Of a stretch of 64,000 nt of DNA, positions 35,285-47,599 are shown piece after piece. The position numbers were made by a program, and so were the translations under genes. Below the pieces are notes generated by a model. It was given only the letters and a program-made list of their open reading frames with translations. It ran no database searches and was not told the origin of the DNA. The first letter of the stretch is position 1. Every line of letters starts with the position of its first letter. Origin of the DNA: Lepas anatifera (lineage: Eukaryota; Arthropoda; Thecostraca; Lepadidae); the NCBI GenBank assembly GCA_034440635.1, contig JAOTON010001261.1, forward strand, positions 1,546,001-1,610,000, written 5' to 3'.

Positions 35285-36715
35285 CTTAGAAACTCCCTGA
35301 AAAATCAATTTCGAGTGGTCCTAGGCCAGCTAAATGGGCCCTGCAAAAACTAAGGAGCCAAGGCCAACCCAAGGTACTAGACCAGCTAAGGGCCCCGATG
35401 ATCTCAGGGGTCCAGACCAGCACAAGGGGCCCAGACAAGCTAATTGGGTTCATGCCAGTTAAGCGAGCCCAATACCAACTCAGTGGCCCTTGACACTTCA
35501 AGGGACATCAATCCAGCTAGGGGCTCTAGCACCAAGTCAGAAACCTCTTACATAATTCCTCTCAGGGGCCCTAGACTAACGCAGGCCTTTCCTCCCAAAA
35601 TTTCATCTCAGAGGTCCCCAAACCAGCTAAGCTCTGAAGACCAAGCCAATAAGCTCATGTGCAATAACCTCTCAAGAACCCACAACGGCCTTGCGGAATT
35701 TCCTCTCAGGAGGCCCAACGCCAAGGGGCCCAGGCCAGCTCAGGGGTCCCAAAATCAACTGAGGTGACCCCATGCTATTTAAGAGGGCCAGACCAGATAT
35801 GGGCTCCCGGCGAGCTCATGGGACCTCAGCACCTACACGGGCATCTCAAGACCAGCGTGGGAGCTTAACCATTTAAATGGGTCCTGAATAAGCTCAGGAG
35901 CCCAACACTAGCTCAGGGGGCGAAGCATCAAATCATGGGCAACAGAAACGCTGGGGGACCCCAACGCAGCTTAGTAGGCCCATAAAAACTAAGAGGACTA
36001 GACCAGTTGGATACTTAGACAAACTCACGGGGCCCCAGGTAAGCAAAATAGGGCCCTAAACAAGTTAAAGAGGCCCATATCAGTGAAACGGAACTGATAC
36101 CAACCCAGGGGGCCCTTACCAGCTCAATGGGCACTACTCCAGTTAGGGGCCCTGGGGCTCAGTAAAAATATCTTAGTAATTCCTCTCAGGGATCTTTACC
36201 AGCTAAGGGCTCCAAACCAGCCTGTGTCCCAATACAAAGTTAGCAGGCTCCTGTATAATACCCGCTCAGTGTTCCAGATCAGCCAAGGGATCCCTTCGAA
36301 ACTTCCTCTTAGGAGGTCCAAACCCTAACTCAGGGGGCCCATGATCAGCTGAGCGGCCCCATACCAGTTAAGGGGTTCCAGACCAGATAAAGGACTCCTG
36401 GTGGCTCAGGGAGCCCCAGTGCCAACACCGGGGCTTCAAGATCAACGTGCAGGCCCTAACCATCTAAAACGGCCCCAGACAAGCTCAGGGGGTCTAAAAC
36501 CAGCTCAGGAGACTAGGCCCGCTGCGTGAGCCCAAATCAACTCAGCAGACCCTGACAAACTCAAGGGGCCAGACCAGCTGGGGGCATCGACGAGCTCAAG
36601 GGCCCTAGATCAGCACAATAGGGCTCGTACTAAGCTAAAAGGCCCAATAACAGTTTAAAGTGCCCTATACCAGCTCAGGGATCCTTATCAGTCCAAGTGA
36701 CAAAATCAAGCTAGA
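35285..36715. repeat. degenerate 19-21 bp minisatellite, field 1
   Basis: The unit approximates GGGGCCCAGACCAGCTCA, heavily mutated. Higher-order structure is visible: the tacataattcctctcagg block at about 35546 returns as tagtaattcctctcagg at about 36172, and the scgg-catcttcaag-atcaacg type block at 35840 returns near 36445, a period of about 600-630 bp. No unique spacers and no coding role. Confidence 0.85.
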
Positions 36716-37797
36716 AGCCTTACGACCAAGCACTTCTGAGTGCCGGTCAGGCCTCGCGATAAGGCGCGCCTCACTGCCTGTTGTTTTCCACATGCGGTCA
36801 CGCTATGGTCTCTTGTCTGCTGGTAAGCCAGTGACGACAACAGTTGTACGACTGTGCCTCGTCAAAGACATCCAGGTGCGCAGTTTTACTTCGAATACTT
36901 TCAACACGAATCACTTGTCACCTTATGAAGAAAAAAATCGTTTAAAAGAAAGTGAAAACATTTGCAAACTGTATATATATATTTTTTCAATGAAAAAACC
37001 ATTCTCAATATGCAGTTAGTAAAGACTGAATCAGACTCCGCTTAATTTGAACCTTCAAAATACAAGTTTGTGCCCGAAAGAATGATTGTAGAACACCATG
37101 TGTTGACAAAGAAGGTGAATTGTATGATTTTCTTTAAGCTATAACTTATTTCTTTAAGCTATAAGTAATGACCCAGTCCATTTGTGTTTCAATTTTCACA
37201 AAAGTGCTAGCAAACAGTGCGTAGACATTGGGTCCGAAATTACCAGCACACTGCAAAATGTGATTACATAAAAACTGCCCAAGTTGCAAAACATAATCCT
37301 ATAGATTGAGCCCGAAACGCTGCCATTACAACAGCAGCTGCTCACGCTTTTCAGAAAATGAAAATAATGAAATTACCTTTTAAATTCAACCGCACGGTGA
37401 GAAACGAACGGGCAACCACTTTCAGTCTACATTTTTGTTGGCACTTCCCAAGAAATAAGACATCGGTGATGGGCAACCCTCCCAAAATCCACCTTCAATC
37501 AGTAAGCTAATGGTGGGTAAAACCATGGAGGTGCCATTTAGGGCAACGATGGATTAGAAACTTCAATTCCTGTAAGTAAAACTGGACCAGAATCTGATGG
37601 ACTATCTCTTAAGAAAGGCAGCGATATATGTAACAATTTTGCAGATATTTAGATTCTTCTACCCTTTGTAGCCTTCTGTTTTTTGCCGATCCTAGAATTC
37701 GGTTGCGTGGGTGTGCTGCGCAATGATAATCGAAGCTGTTAGCCTGTGTAATCACTTTCTATTATTGTAGTAAGCGCAATACTCTAGCAGTGGCGGA
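36716..37797. other. no feature recognised
   Basis: Includes a short direct repeat of ttctttaagctataa at about 37131 and 37150. Otherwise AT-rich and unassigned. Confidence 0.4.
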
Positions 37798-37935
37798 TGC
37801 AGGGGGGGCTCAAATCCCCACCCCCGAAATTGCAGTCTCTATAGTAAATGCATAGCCGGGGGGTGGTCTGAGGAGTGGCGGGGCGCCTCCAGCCTCCAAG
37901 CCCTCCCTCGAAATAAAGTCTGGGATCTGCCACTG
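37798..37935. mobile_element. hAT-like MITE (CAGTGGCGGATCC family)
   Basis: Begins CAGTGGCGGATGCAGGGGG and ends GGGATCTGCCACTG. The octamers flanking it match only at 5 of 8, so the target duplication is eroded or absent. Confidence 0.75.
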
Positions 37936-38402
37936 CATGCTAGTGCTCTAAAATAGGTACGGGAAACAAGTTTACTTAGGTGTGGAAAGGTCAAAGCAAA
38001 ACTGATATAGAAGTCTGTCGCAGCACATGTCATGCTAACAACACACAAACACTTGAATACTTCAATTTAGCAATCACTAGATCTCATCTACACCAAGAAT
38101 ATATGCAAACATTAGTACCGAAAATTGTTTGCTGTGCCATTATCACGCCGTACTGCACTTATAACATTATTCGAGTGCACTCATTCAAAAGCAAAAAAGA
38201 AGAAGAAATTGAGAGCCCAAGACAACGCTTATTAAACAGCAAACTCGTGAATACACACTTAATGTTTATGCATGCTGCTTATAACACGGCGTACAATGAT
38301 AAACAATTATCCAAGATGTGTCAGCAAATAATTTGTCATTCGAAACAAAGGCTGAAACTAAAAGACAGGCATCCATAATCTTATCTAATCCAAGTCTAAT
38401 AC

Positions 38403-39175
38403 ACAGCTCCTTTTCGACAGGTACCCCTTCTCTTCGCTCGGGTCACCTTGTGGACCGTGCCAAGATGGAGAGGACCTCCTCCACTATGGTGGGATCCGCC
38501 GCTTCTCCCATCTTCACCCACGGATCCACCTCACGCTGGCTGCCCAGCTCTGGATCCAGCAGACGCCATCTGAAGCTGCCTCCGGTGCGAAGCTGCTCGC
38601 CAAACTCTTTGGGTCTTGGCACTGGAAACGGCCACGTCTCGGCAGCTTCCAGGGCAGCTGCTCCTGCTGGACGGCCGTCTGACCGCGCGACTAGTCAGCC
38701 GGCTAGCCCGGCTCACTGGTCTGTTCTCTGGTGCAGACGGGAGTCCGAGGCCAGTGAAGCTTACGTCACCCCGCAAAGTAGTCCCAGACTGTGCCGACCA
38801 GCTTCGCAGGTGAAGCTGATGATGATTCACAAGTCGGCCACCAACGTCGCCGCCCACAGTCTTGAAGAGCATGTATGTTCAGCCGAAGAGAAACCTGCGC
38901 CAGCTATTGCTGCTGCTACAGGCCTGGGTGGTACTGGACACAGCTCCAGCTCACTCCGGATCACCGCCAATCCCTGCGCTGAAGAGGAAGCCGCTCTTCG
39001 TCGGAATGAAGCAGGAAGGCGGGATGTCTGTGATAGTTCGGGAAGCATCGCCAACGACGATGAGCCGCAGATGGTAGCTGCTGAAGAAGAGGCTGAGCCG
39101 ATGCTGTATCACAGCGGTGAATCGGAGAGCAGTGTTGATGATTTCTTTGACGCTGTGAGTAGGACTGAGGTGTAA
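38403..39175 (+). CDS. candidate host coding exon(s), unknown protein
   Basis: This is the longest frame not made of repeats (open from 38318 to the stop at 39173-39175). It is Ser/Ala/Pro-rich, then turns acidic, ending ESESSVDDFFDA. A strong splice donor, GCT|GTGAGT, falls at 39154/39155, so the last codons may be intronic. Possible acceptors are at about 38420 (ccttttcgacag), 38737 (ttctctggtgcag) and 38921 (tgctgctacag), and a donor (CAG|GTGAAG) at 38811. I cannot name the family. Other frames in this GC-rich block are also fairly open, which lowers confidence. Confidence 0.4.
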
Positions 39176-39329
39176 AGTGCGAGATCAGTTCACCTTGCTA
39201 GAAAACATAGGTGGACCCAGCAGTTTCCATGGGGAGGGAAACACTTCAGTAGCGTGACCTAGGAAGGCTCCTGCTGAAGGTCGCATGGAACAGGTGCTTT
39301 CTTCATGGGAGGACATTTCAATAGGAACT

Positions 39330-39562
39330 TAGAGGGCAGTGCGCGGTCGCTTATGGCTGCATTTGAGGGGAGGGACAGTGGGATCGCCGGTGGCACGTGA
39401 GGGGAAGGGCAGTGCGGGATCGCTTCTGGCTGCATTTATTTGACGGGAGAGCGCAGTGCGGGGTCGTTTCTGGTTGCACGTGAGGAGAGGGGCAGTGCGG
39501 GATCGGTTCTGGTGGCATTTGACGAGGGGAGCGCAGTGTGGGGTCGCTTTTGGTTGCACGTG
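39330..39562. repeat. minisatellite, unit about 45-50 bp
   Basis: About five diverged units of the form GGGCAGTGCGGGATCGCTTC, tggctgca, (ttt/cgt)ga, then a G-rich run. They differ by small indels. Confidence 0.8.
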
Positions 39563-40487
39563 ATAGGGGTATAATCTGCAATGAACTTGCATCCCCACCT
39601 GAATCTGGAAACTAACAAATACTCATGGGTAAAACGATAACCCAGAGCCTACGAAAATAAAGACAAAAACAAAACAATTCATTTTGCCCATGTGTAAGGT
39701 TGTAAGCTGATCCGCAGTAAGTTTGTAAATTGACCCAACTCTTGAGTGGTAGGCAGTGTTTGTTAAGAATGTGACTGTCGGAGGCTAACGATGCACCACC
39801 TGCTTCTACCGTCCGCTGTCGTCCACGCAGGCCATACTGATGTTATTGGCCCGGCTCATTTGGTGATGCACGGGTGCGCAACAGCGCGCTGACATCAGCA
39901 ACAGAAGCGCACTCAGGACTGCCTCCAGGGGTGGGCAGGGTATGGCGACCAAAACTGCACGCTTGGGTGGGACATTTGCAGGAAGTCTGCAAAAGGAGGG
40001 CATGGCGCCGTAGCCATCGTGGAGGTGGTATTGCTTACTCGCCAGTCAAAGTCAATGGTGCCCCAGGAAATGGTGTCGAGAATCGGGCAGTTTCTGGCAC
40101 GTTTTTTTCGGAAAATTGCTCCGTCTGTTGGCGCATCCTGAGTTCTGGCGGCTCAGACATCAGAGCTGGTGGTATCGCAGTTGTAGCTACAGAGGTGTTT
40201 GAAAGCTTTACCGACATCCACTGGGTTCTTACGCGAAGGTCGTGTTCTCCAATCATAGGGTTCAATCAAGGCAACAAACGGCGGTATGGAGGAAGGGAGT
40301 GGAGAGGGGGGATGGAAGGACATGAAAGTGTTGGCACTGAAGGGCAAAGAAGCGCTGGTTAGTCCCCAAATTTCTTCAGAAAATGTTCAGTTCTGACCAG
40401 ATCAGTAAAAATATATTTGTTTTGCACAGACGTGATATAATGTTGAGTTCTCGGAGGGCTTGTTGCAGATAGGGCACCATGCTAGAA
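39563..40487. other. no feature recognised
   Basis: An AATAAAG at about 39655 could serve as a polyadenylation signal for the candidate exon upstream, if it is terminal. A 162-codon frame at 39874-40362 shows no domain. Nothing firm. Confidence 0.35.
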
Positions 40488-40715
40488 ATGTCAAGGGAAA
40501 TGACCTAAGGCCCTAGATGGGAAAAGTGAAGAGTAAAAGGCGACAGGTGTGAGAAGATCCCTAAAAAAACTAAAAATACTTGGAATATCACAAGTATTTT
40601 GTATCATACTTGTGGGATTCCAAGCATTTTTAGTTTTTTTAGGGATCTTCTCACACCTGTCGCCTTTTACTCTTCACTTCTCTCATCTAGGGCCTTACGT
40701 CATTTTCCTTGACAT
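40488..40715. repeat. near-perfect 228-bp inverted repeat (hairpin)
   Basis: Arms 40488-40596 and 40607-40715 pair almost completely around a loop of about 10 bases. Outer ends are ATGTCAAGG and CCTTGACAT; the inner core includes GGCGACAGGTGTGAGAAGAT, perfectly mirrored. It could be a foldback MITE or the template of a long double-stranded RNA. No target duplication was recognised. Confidence 0.9.
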
Positions 40716-42177
40716 ATGATGTGATAAAAGCCCGAGTCCAATTTTTTGGGGAAGGGGAGGGGACGGATTAATGCTCAGTTGATGACAAAAAAACTAGTGA
40801 TATCCTTCACTTTTCCAGTCCCCCGTTAAACCTGCGAAGAAGCCCATGAAGGCAGGCCAGCGAAGAAAATAGGCCTGACCGTTAGCAACAAACGTCAGGC
40901 CAGGCCAAGCTAGTGTTTGATCTGGCTCAGAGGAACATTGTACCTGAAGTCGTAGCGAAGCGTTCCTGACGTTATATTGCTGCACTGCGTGTACTTCCCA
41001 TTCTCGGTGTCAGTACCATTCCAGTGTGATTATGCGACCACTCTGACATCTTTGGTGTGGTTTCAAACTTGATGGATTTTATATTTGTGATCACATATAA
41101 TCGTCGCAGAGTACTTACTCCATCGACTAAGTTGTGTCGTTTCATCCGCGAGTAATGCCTTCCTTGTAGATACCCTGTATCTTAGATTGGCTTACCAGGA
41201 TGGGGCGCAACATTACGGGAGAGATGTTGCTAGCTCCCTTTTGATGATCCAATCCCAGTGTTTCCCAGATGTTTGCAGCCATACTTCCGGTTTCCAATGT
41301 GTGCGATGTTTCCTTTTTGCTTTTTGCCGCCAAAAATTTTCAACTATCACAAGAAGAGCACACTTGTCGTTGCCTTGTTACCCATTAAACACTCCTCTCC
41401 GACCGTGTAAGTACTGTTCTGAGTATACGCTTTACTGACAAATTGGGAACCCTGAAGCGGTGTGATCCATGCCTCGTGGTCGGTTTGCGATGGTCGTTTC
41501 AAGAACAGTACTTTTCTGAAGCTAATAACAGTGCCAACCATTTTCTATTGCAGTGTAATTTCACTATAGGCCCTTTCCGCTAAAACGACTCCTTATTCCG
41601 CCTCTTGTTCACGCTGCAAACTTTCTTTTGATGGCACTTACAGGCATACGGTGTCTTTTGTGAATGTTTACATTGAGTGTCCAATATAATGTCCAAATCT
41701 TATCTCCGAATTATAAATACATACTCCATATTTCTGTACAAATATTTCTCTTTATACCCTGCTTGGTCGTACCAAGGCGTAAAAGAAGGCGTTATTAATC
41801 GAAGCCGTTAATAATGCCTTAGCCAGGATCGAGCGAAGCGTTGTATTTTACCAGGATTGGCCATCACATCCTGTCCACGAAAGTTTTCCGGACTACATGG
41901 CCAACAACTACCATTCAAAATATACGCGAGAAAAAATATGCTACATCATCTGAATCCAGCGCACCTGACTTGGGGACGCACGACTCTCCGACCAAGTGGA
42001 AGCCGTCCAACCGGAAGGTCGCCATACAGCGTGTTTGACAGCACGTCCTCAAGCGTGCTCTTTTGTTTTGTCAGCAGTTGAGAAAAGCAAAAAATTCACC
42101 AAATGTAAGCATTACCAAGCAGTTCATGGTGAAACATGCTGCTTCCAGAAGGCGGGTGTACTCGAATGTGCTCGCTT
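40716..42177. other. no feature recognised
   Basis: Several short frames, none protein-like. Confidence 0.4.
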
Positions 42178-42289
42178 CAGGGGGGGGTTTCAATACATCT
42201 AGGCAGTCCTGGACAGCCTCCGGCTATTCAACTATATGCACAGACATTTCGAGGGGGTCTTGAGCCCCCTCCTTTTATCCGCCACTGTA
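42178..42289. mobile_element. 5'-truncated hAT-like MITE fragment
   Basis: Contains the family's GGACAGCCTCCGGCTATT, ACATTTCGAGGGGG and terminal TTTATCCGCCACTG. The left CAGTGG end is missing. Confidence 0.7.
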
Positions 42290-42539
42290 TCTAGTCATTC
42301 AGTGCTCACACTCTTCCGGAATTACGATGTTTTGCTACGATGTCTGTTATTTATCAAAGATATCCGGAGCTTTCGAAGGTCTTGCGTTCCTCTTCGTCGG
42401 CGAATGACGTTGAAATATCGTACCTGGATAACGATGTCCCAGTTCATTACCCCCCCCCTTTTCTAAAAAATTAACCTTACCCACCAAAATATTGTTGGTA
42501 CGAGTTCGTGCACTATTCCTTTCTTCCTGATGTCACGGG

Positions 42540-42785
42540 GCTCACCGCTGGGGGACTGTGAAGACAGCGATCGCGTGTGCGGTGCTCGGCTTGCCATCCG
42601 GTATCGGTCAGCGACGCCGGGCGGGCGGCCTGTGCTGTTTACGCGGCCGAAATCTTGCGTCATCGCCGTCAACGCTACCTCCACCTGCTGTGTGTGTTTT
42701 CGGGGACCTCCGGTTACAACGCGACGCCGGAGTCATTGGCGGTGTCGCCGCCACTCTCGCCTCAAATCACCCATGCCGCGCGCAA
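42540..42785. promoter_or_regulatory. CpG-rich patch
   Basis: A GC-rich block with many CG dinucleotides (gcgacgccggg, ttacgcggccg, cgcgacgccgg) stands out from AT-rich neighbours. Three overlapping frames are open here, as expected in GC-rich DNA. It could be a promoter or first exon; no specific element was recognised. Confidence 0.3.
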
Positions 42786-43449
42786 AACACAAACATGTTT
42801 GTTTGTGAGAGGGAACAAGCAGGCACTGAACCGCTGCCGTAAGCTCACAGCTACAAGCTTCATCTTTAAAGCCTGTGACGTGGATTACGAAAATCTTTGG
42901 GGTACCCAAATTAAACACGTAAATAAACTCTAGAAATAAATAACACTATATTCGCTGTTTGAGCCATCGCAAAGTCTTTTTAATCTTGGAAGTGATGAAC
43001 AGTAAAATCTAAAGGGTAGTTTAACACTAATTCGATATTTTATTGCGGGTGCCCGGGAAATTCCGAAGAGATATAAGGCGACACTCTTGCATAGTACTGC
43101 TCATTAAGATCCGAGCAGCATCCCATCACTATTCGAGACCAGCAAACGTCAACACACCCACACAAGCTATCTACAAGCTATTTAAGTATTCAGCTAACGT
43201 TTCAACCGACATGTCAGGTACTATAACTATTTCACAATAAAATTTTAAACGTTCTGAACATACCAAAAATTCACAAAAAACTTCTGCCGTTACAAAGAAT
43301 TTATTTAACGTTGCTTGCAGATGCATTGGTGTCCCATACCATTCCAGTCCCAATGCTTGGTCAGTGCGGAAAACTTGGGCCTCCTGAAAAATCGGCATCT
43401 AACAATAAAGTTTTTCTTTCGCTGGACTCAACATCTGTAATGCTTGACA
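42786..43449. other. no feature recognised
   Basis: AT-rich and non-coding between the CpG patch and the CRE-like repeats. Confidence 0.4.
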
Positions 43450-43511
43450 TGATTTGTGACGTCACTCACTGATTTGTGGCGTCACTCACTGATTTTTTGA
43501 CGTCACTCACT
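43450..43511. promoter_or_regulatory. triplicated CRE-like repeat
   Basis: Three tandem units of about 23-24 bp, each a gatttgtgacgtcactcact variant. Two carry the palindrome TGACGTCA and one has tGGCGTCA. TGACGTCA is the consensus of CREB/ATF bZIP proteins. Function is inferred from the motif only. Confidence 0.55.
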
Positions 43512-43839
43512 CACTCATTTTCCAACAAATTAGGTATAATTCGAAAGCTGAGCGTTGAACGTCTTGATATAATAGCGTTACAAGACTATTGATAACTAAT
43601 GATAATAATTAACAATAATTGACTAGGATCGCGACGTCATCCGGGAGATTAATAGCAGAACATTATAGCATACCAACCAATTGGGCCTAAAAGTAAAAAG
43701 TCGGACAATCACGGTTGGACGACCGTGCGCAGTAGCTTCTGATCATCGGGAGGCCGGGTAGCGGCGGCATCAAAAGGATGTGAAAAAGAGATTGTTCGCC
43801 TCTCCAAAGAGTGGACGTTCTCAGGGCGTATTCCGTGAT

Positions 43840-44060
43840 ACGGGTATGCACGCGCACGCCCGACAATCGGCCCAGCCGGCCGAGCTCTGACACGCACCGG
43901 CGGGGGTCAACGCACCTTGACCCCGGCCGGGCCACACTCCGACTCGGCCGCCTATTGGCTGACCGGTGACCCGTCAGTCCTGCCGAGTGCACACGTAATA
44001 CTCACACAAAGATGACCCATGCTAAAAAATACAGTGATATTCACGCTATAAAAATATGCA
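43840..44060 (+). promoter_or_regulatory. CpG-rich patch with CCAAT-like and TATA-like motifs
   Basis: The CpG-rich segment 43840-43990 ends near CCTATTGGCTGA (an inverted CCAAT box). About 90 bp later comes gctataaaaata (44044-44055), a TATA-like motif. No recognisable downstream gene: the 174-codon frame at 44012 runs into a transposon end and lacks domains. Confidence 0.25.
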
Positions 44061-44539
44061 TATCTAATCAGTTAGCTAGTTATGCACGTTGTGATTTTCC
44101 TAGGAGCATCCTCGCACACACGGTAAGAACTACTCATCCATCTGCCTTAAATAATCAGTTCAGCATTTTAAGCTTCTACTTTTGCATATGCACGAAATGT
44201 CAGCTTCATAATATAAAATTTACTAACCGCATTCCACTTTCGAAATCAGCACCTGCAGTTGCGCAAGCCCAGCATATTCACATATCGAACTCATCTAAAG
44301 AACTCATGTATTTCCAATGCTATCGACGCAACACACTGCACAAAAACCAATCCATATATCCACCCGCACGCACAGAATATCTCCTACACCTGTTCCCATA
44401 CTTCAGTCCAACAGCAGGTACAACCACCACCATTCTCAACACCATGGATGTAGTCAGGGGCGCAACTTTATGTTTTCGATTGGGGGGCACACGGCTCGAA
44501 AGGGGGCCCGTACATGAGGAGGCCCGTATTTTTTAATGA

Positions 44540-46014
44540 GAATGTGACCGAAAAAAACGTATTTTCGACCGTTTGTTGTCGAAAACTGACTGCAAAGGTT
44601 AAATAACAATTTTTAGCGCGCTATTCGTCACTGTTCATGATTTGAAAAAGTAGTCAGAGGACGCAATCTTTTTGATGGATGTGGTGCTTGTGGCGAATGG
44701 CACGGGTTGGCTTGTGCCTGTCTAAGTGCGCGCTGTCGAATACTTGCCTGAGTTGCACGTTTGCATGCTTGTTATGCTCGTGCATGAGCAACAGCTGGCT
44801 TTACGTGGTCTGCTTGCATGTGCATGCTCGTTGGGCAACTCGCTGTCACTCCAGATCTGCTAGCGCTTTCTAATGGCTTGTTTTCTGTCCAGCAGGCACG
44901 AGTTCCCATGTGAATAAATCTACCGCCAACACTCTTCGCGTTGATCTTACACTTTTGAAAGAGCTGCCAAAGGATGTAAGGATATTGGACAAGTAGGTGT
45001 CTACTTACCGTCTTCGTCGTCCACGCGGATGCTCTCCTCCGGAGGTACAACGGGATCAGCCCCGGACGACGCAGGAGGGATGGATGCTGGAGGGTCTTTT
45101 AGAAAACGGGATCCGGCTGGTTGCCTGGCCGAGGATGGCAATGATCAGGAAAAGAAGGATTGGAATTATAACCTTACTTCACCGTTTTTCTGGAAACTAT
45201 ACACATATTGCACTTTTCCGAGTTAGTTTTAAATTGGGGTTTTAATTTTTGCGGTCGATAAATGAAGGTAGCTTGCATTGTCAATAGTAGTGATATGAAC
45301 TACTTTAATTGGAGGCGTACGTTGCTAAAGATTAAATGAAAATATGATCGGGGTCATTTTATAACAGTTTGCAAAATTAGCAAGACGATTATAGATTCAT
45401 AGGTTACCTGAAAAATGAAGGAAGTTTGGGTAGTTTTGCTAGAGCAGCCTCTCAATTTTGAATATTCTTTATATTACGCTTTTGTGCACCCGACTTATGT
45501 TTATACTGTCCAACCATTTTAACATTCACACCTGGAACGAAATTGCATTATCACGAATAATTTGATACAAATGGAAGGTAGAGATCGACTTTATCAGCAG
45601 GGAAATCAAACCTACTGATATTTATGTTACATGATCAAGACACCGTTTTCTGATCCATTCACCTTGCCAGTTCAATGACATTTTACAACACTGGGTACCG
45701 TTCAAGGGGTACTATGAATAGGTGGTACTGCCTATTTCCCTTTACAATCATCGTATAGGATCAGAACAAAAGGAATTGGGGGCCTAACATTTCTCACGCC
45801 CCATCCATCTCTCCCCGAATGTTCCAGGAGGCATGGGACCGGCCGCACGTTACCCGGGAAAACCACAGGGGCCCGCAAGCATGGTAGGGGGGGCGGTTTC
45901 GGCAACAGGGAGCACGGATACACCACCTGGGGCACGAAATTGCTAACAAATAAGGAACTCCTGCAAATAAGCGACTAACACAACAGCTTCAGTTTCTGTA
46001 CGATATTCTTAGAC
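44540..46014. other. unassigned interior of the 4.8-kb element
   Basis: No frame resembles a hAT transposase or other known protein. Composition is mixed to AT-rich. Confidence 0.4.
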
Positions 46015-47405
46015 CACAAGTGGCCCAGACAGACCACAGAGGGCCTGAGCACACCAAAGGGGCTGGGCAGACCACAGGAACCCAGAAAACCATATGAGCC
46101 CGGTGAGCCTACAAGGGGCCCGAGCAGACCACACACAGCCAGCAATTTGGCTGGACTCTGCCCGATATGTGCTGGGCTTTGACTGGGCAGAGCCCGAGTA
46201 CATGGGCTCAGCCCGGGTCCGGCTCCGCTCCGCCTGGGCAGAGCCCATGGTCAAGCAAGACCGGGCTCTACCGCTCGGGTAAGTTGTCATCCCCCGACCT
46301 AATGTCGGGCTCAGCCCGAGTCTATGTGGCTCAGGTATGAGTCTTATGGCTCGGGCAGAGCCCGGCCCAGCCCGCTCTGGGCCCGGTCGGAATGGCTGGC
46401 TGGGCAGCGGGCCCGGGCAGACCACACGGGGCCTGGACAGGTGAAAGGACCTGGGCAGACCACAGGGACCCGAGCAGAACACTGGGGCCGGGCTAACCAC
46501 AGAGGGGCCCCAGTCTGCAAAGTATGGCAGCAGACCCGACGAGTCCGCACCAGCCTTGTAGATTTTTTTGCACCACCAGCAACCTAAAATTCACACCAAA
46601 CACTGTTGAGAAATTTCACTGACCCGGAAATTTCGATGTTTTTACCAGTTTCTCCCTTCTCAGAACTCTGTGGGTGTCTAATTTGAGCTCCCTCGCACCA
46701 GACGGCAAAATTGGGGATTTGTTTGCTCCAAAGTTTGCACCACCTGAAGGGTGTCCGCACCACGAGATCTCGTCAAAAGTGCCATACTTTGCAGACTGGG
46801 AGGGGCCCGTGCAAACCACAGAGGGCCTGCGCAGATAAAAGGGACCCCGGACGGACAAAACGGGGTCCGCAGAGGCCACACGGAGGCCCGGACAGACCAA
46901 AAGGGTTCCGGCAAAACCACAGGAGGCTCGGGCAGACCACAAGGGGCTCGATCAGACCAAAATGGGCACTAGCAGACAAGGGGTCCGTGCAGACCAAATG
47001 GGACCGACCGGGCAGACCACAGGGGCCTGGGCAGACCACAGGGGCCCGGGCAGACCACAGGGGCTCGGGCAGACCACAGGGGTCTGGGCAGGCCACAGGG
47101 GCCTGGGCAGACCACAAGGGGACCGAGCGGAGCACAAGGGGCTCGGAAGGCCACAGAGGCCTGGGCAGACCACGGGCCTGGGCAGACCACAAGGGGACCG
47201 AGCGGAGCACAAGGGGCCCGGGAAGGCCACAGAGGCCTGGGCAGACTGTAGGGGCCCGGGCAGACCACAAGGGGACAGAGCGGAGCACAAGGGGCCCGGG
47301 CAGGTCACAGGGGCCTGGGCAGACCACAGGGGCCCGGACAGGCCACAGGGAGCCCGGTCAGACCAATGGGGGCCCGGGATACCACAGGGGCCCGAATGGC
47401 AAGCA
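46015..47405. repeat. 19-bp GC-rich minisatellite, field 2
   Basis: The unit is close to GGGCAGACCACAGGGGCCC, with a 19-bp period clearest at 47030-47130. Variants such as accgagcggagcacaagggg recur at 47110, 47205 and 47275 in a higher-order pattern. A block at 46150-46390 uses a gcccgagc/gggcagagcccg variant. A MITE interrupts at 46511-46800. Long frames here (for example 46711-47487) are products of the repeat. Confidence 0.9.
46511..46800. mobile_element. 290-bp hAT-like MITE inside the minisatellite
   Basis: Left CAGTCTGCAAAGTATGGCA and right TGCCATACTTTGCAGACTG are perfect inverted repeats of 19 bp; two G residues follow on the right. The minisatellite octamer aggggccc is present on both sides (46503-46510 and 46801-46808), matching an 8-bp target duplication. 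The array continues in register of type on both sides. Confidence 0.85.
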
Positions 47406-47599
47406 TGACAGAGGCTGGTTGCAGTTACACGAACCGCATCCATGGCAGGCCCGTCTGCTTCCACAGGGTATTAACTACTGGGAGTAGGGACCCGGCTGCG
47501 GCCACCAGGGGAGGGGGGAGAGCGGATGGAGCAGCCACCCCTTAAGTCCAAGAGCCTCTGAGGACGAAATTCCACACCCAAACCCTCCTCTCACCCAGG

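Noticed and set aside
35285..36715. Possible CRISPR-like array
   Set aside because: Units are contiguous and degenerate, without constant repeats separated by unique spacers, and the sequence is eukaryotic.
42530..42933. Three overlapping frames of 92-118 codons in the CpG-rich patch
   Set aside because: Several frames are open at once because of GC-rich composition; none has a recognisable domain.
44012..44536. 174-codon frame next to the CpG/TATA patch
   Set aside because: It runs into the end of the hAT-like element at 44455, has no motif and unremarkable residue use.
46711..47487. 258-codon Gly/Pro/Arg-rich open frame (and similar frames on both strands)
   Set aside because: It is made wholly of minisatellite units; all frames of the array are open for the same reason.
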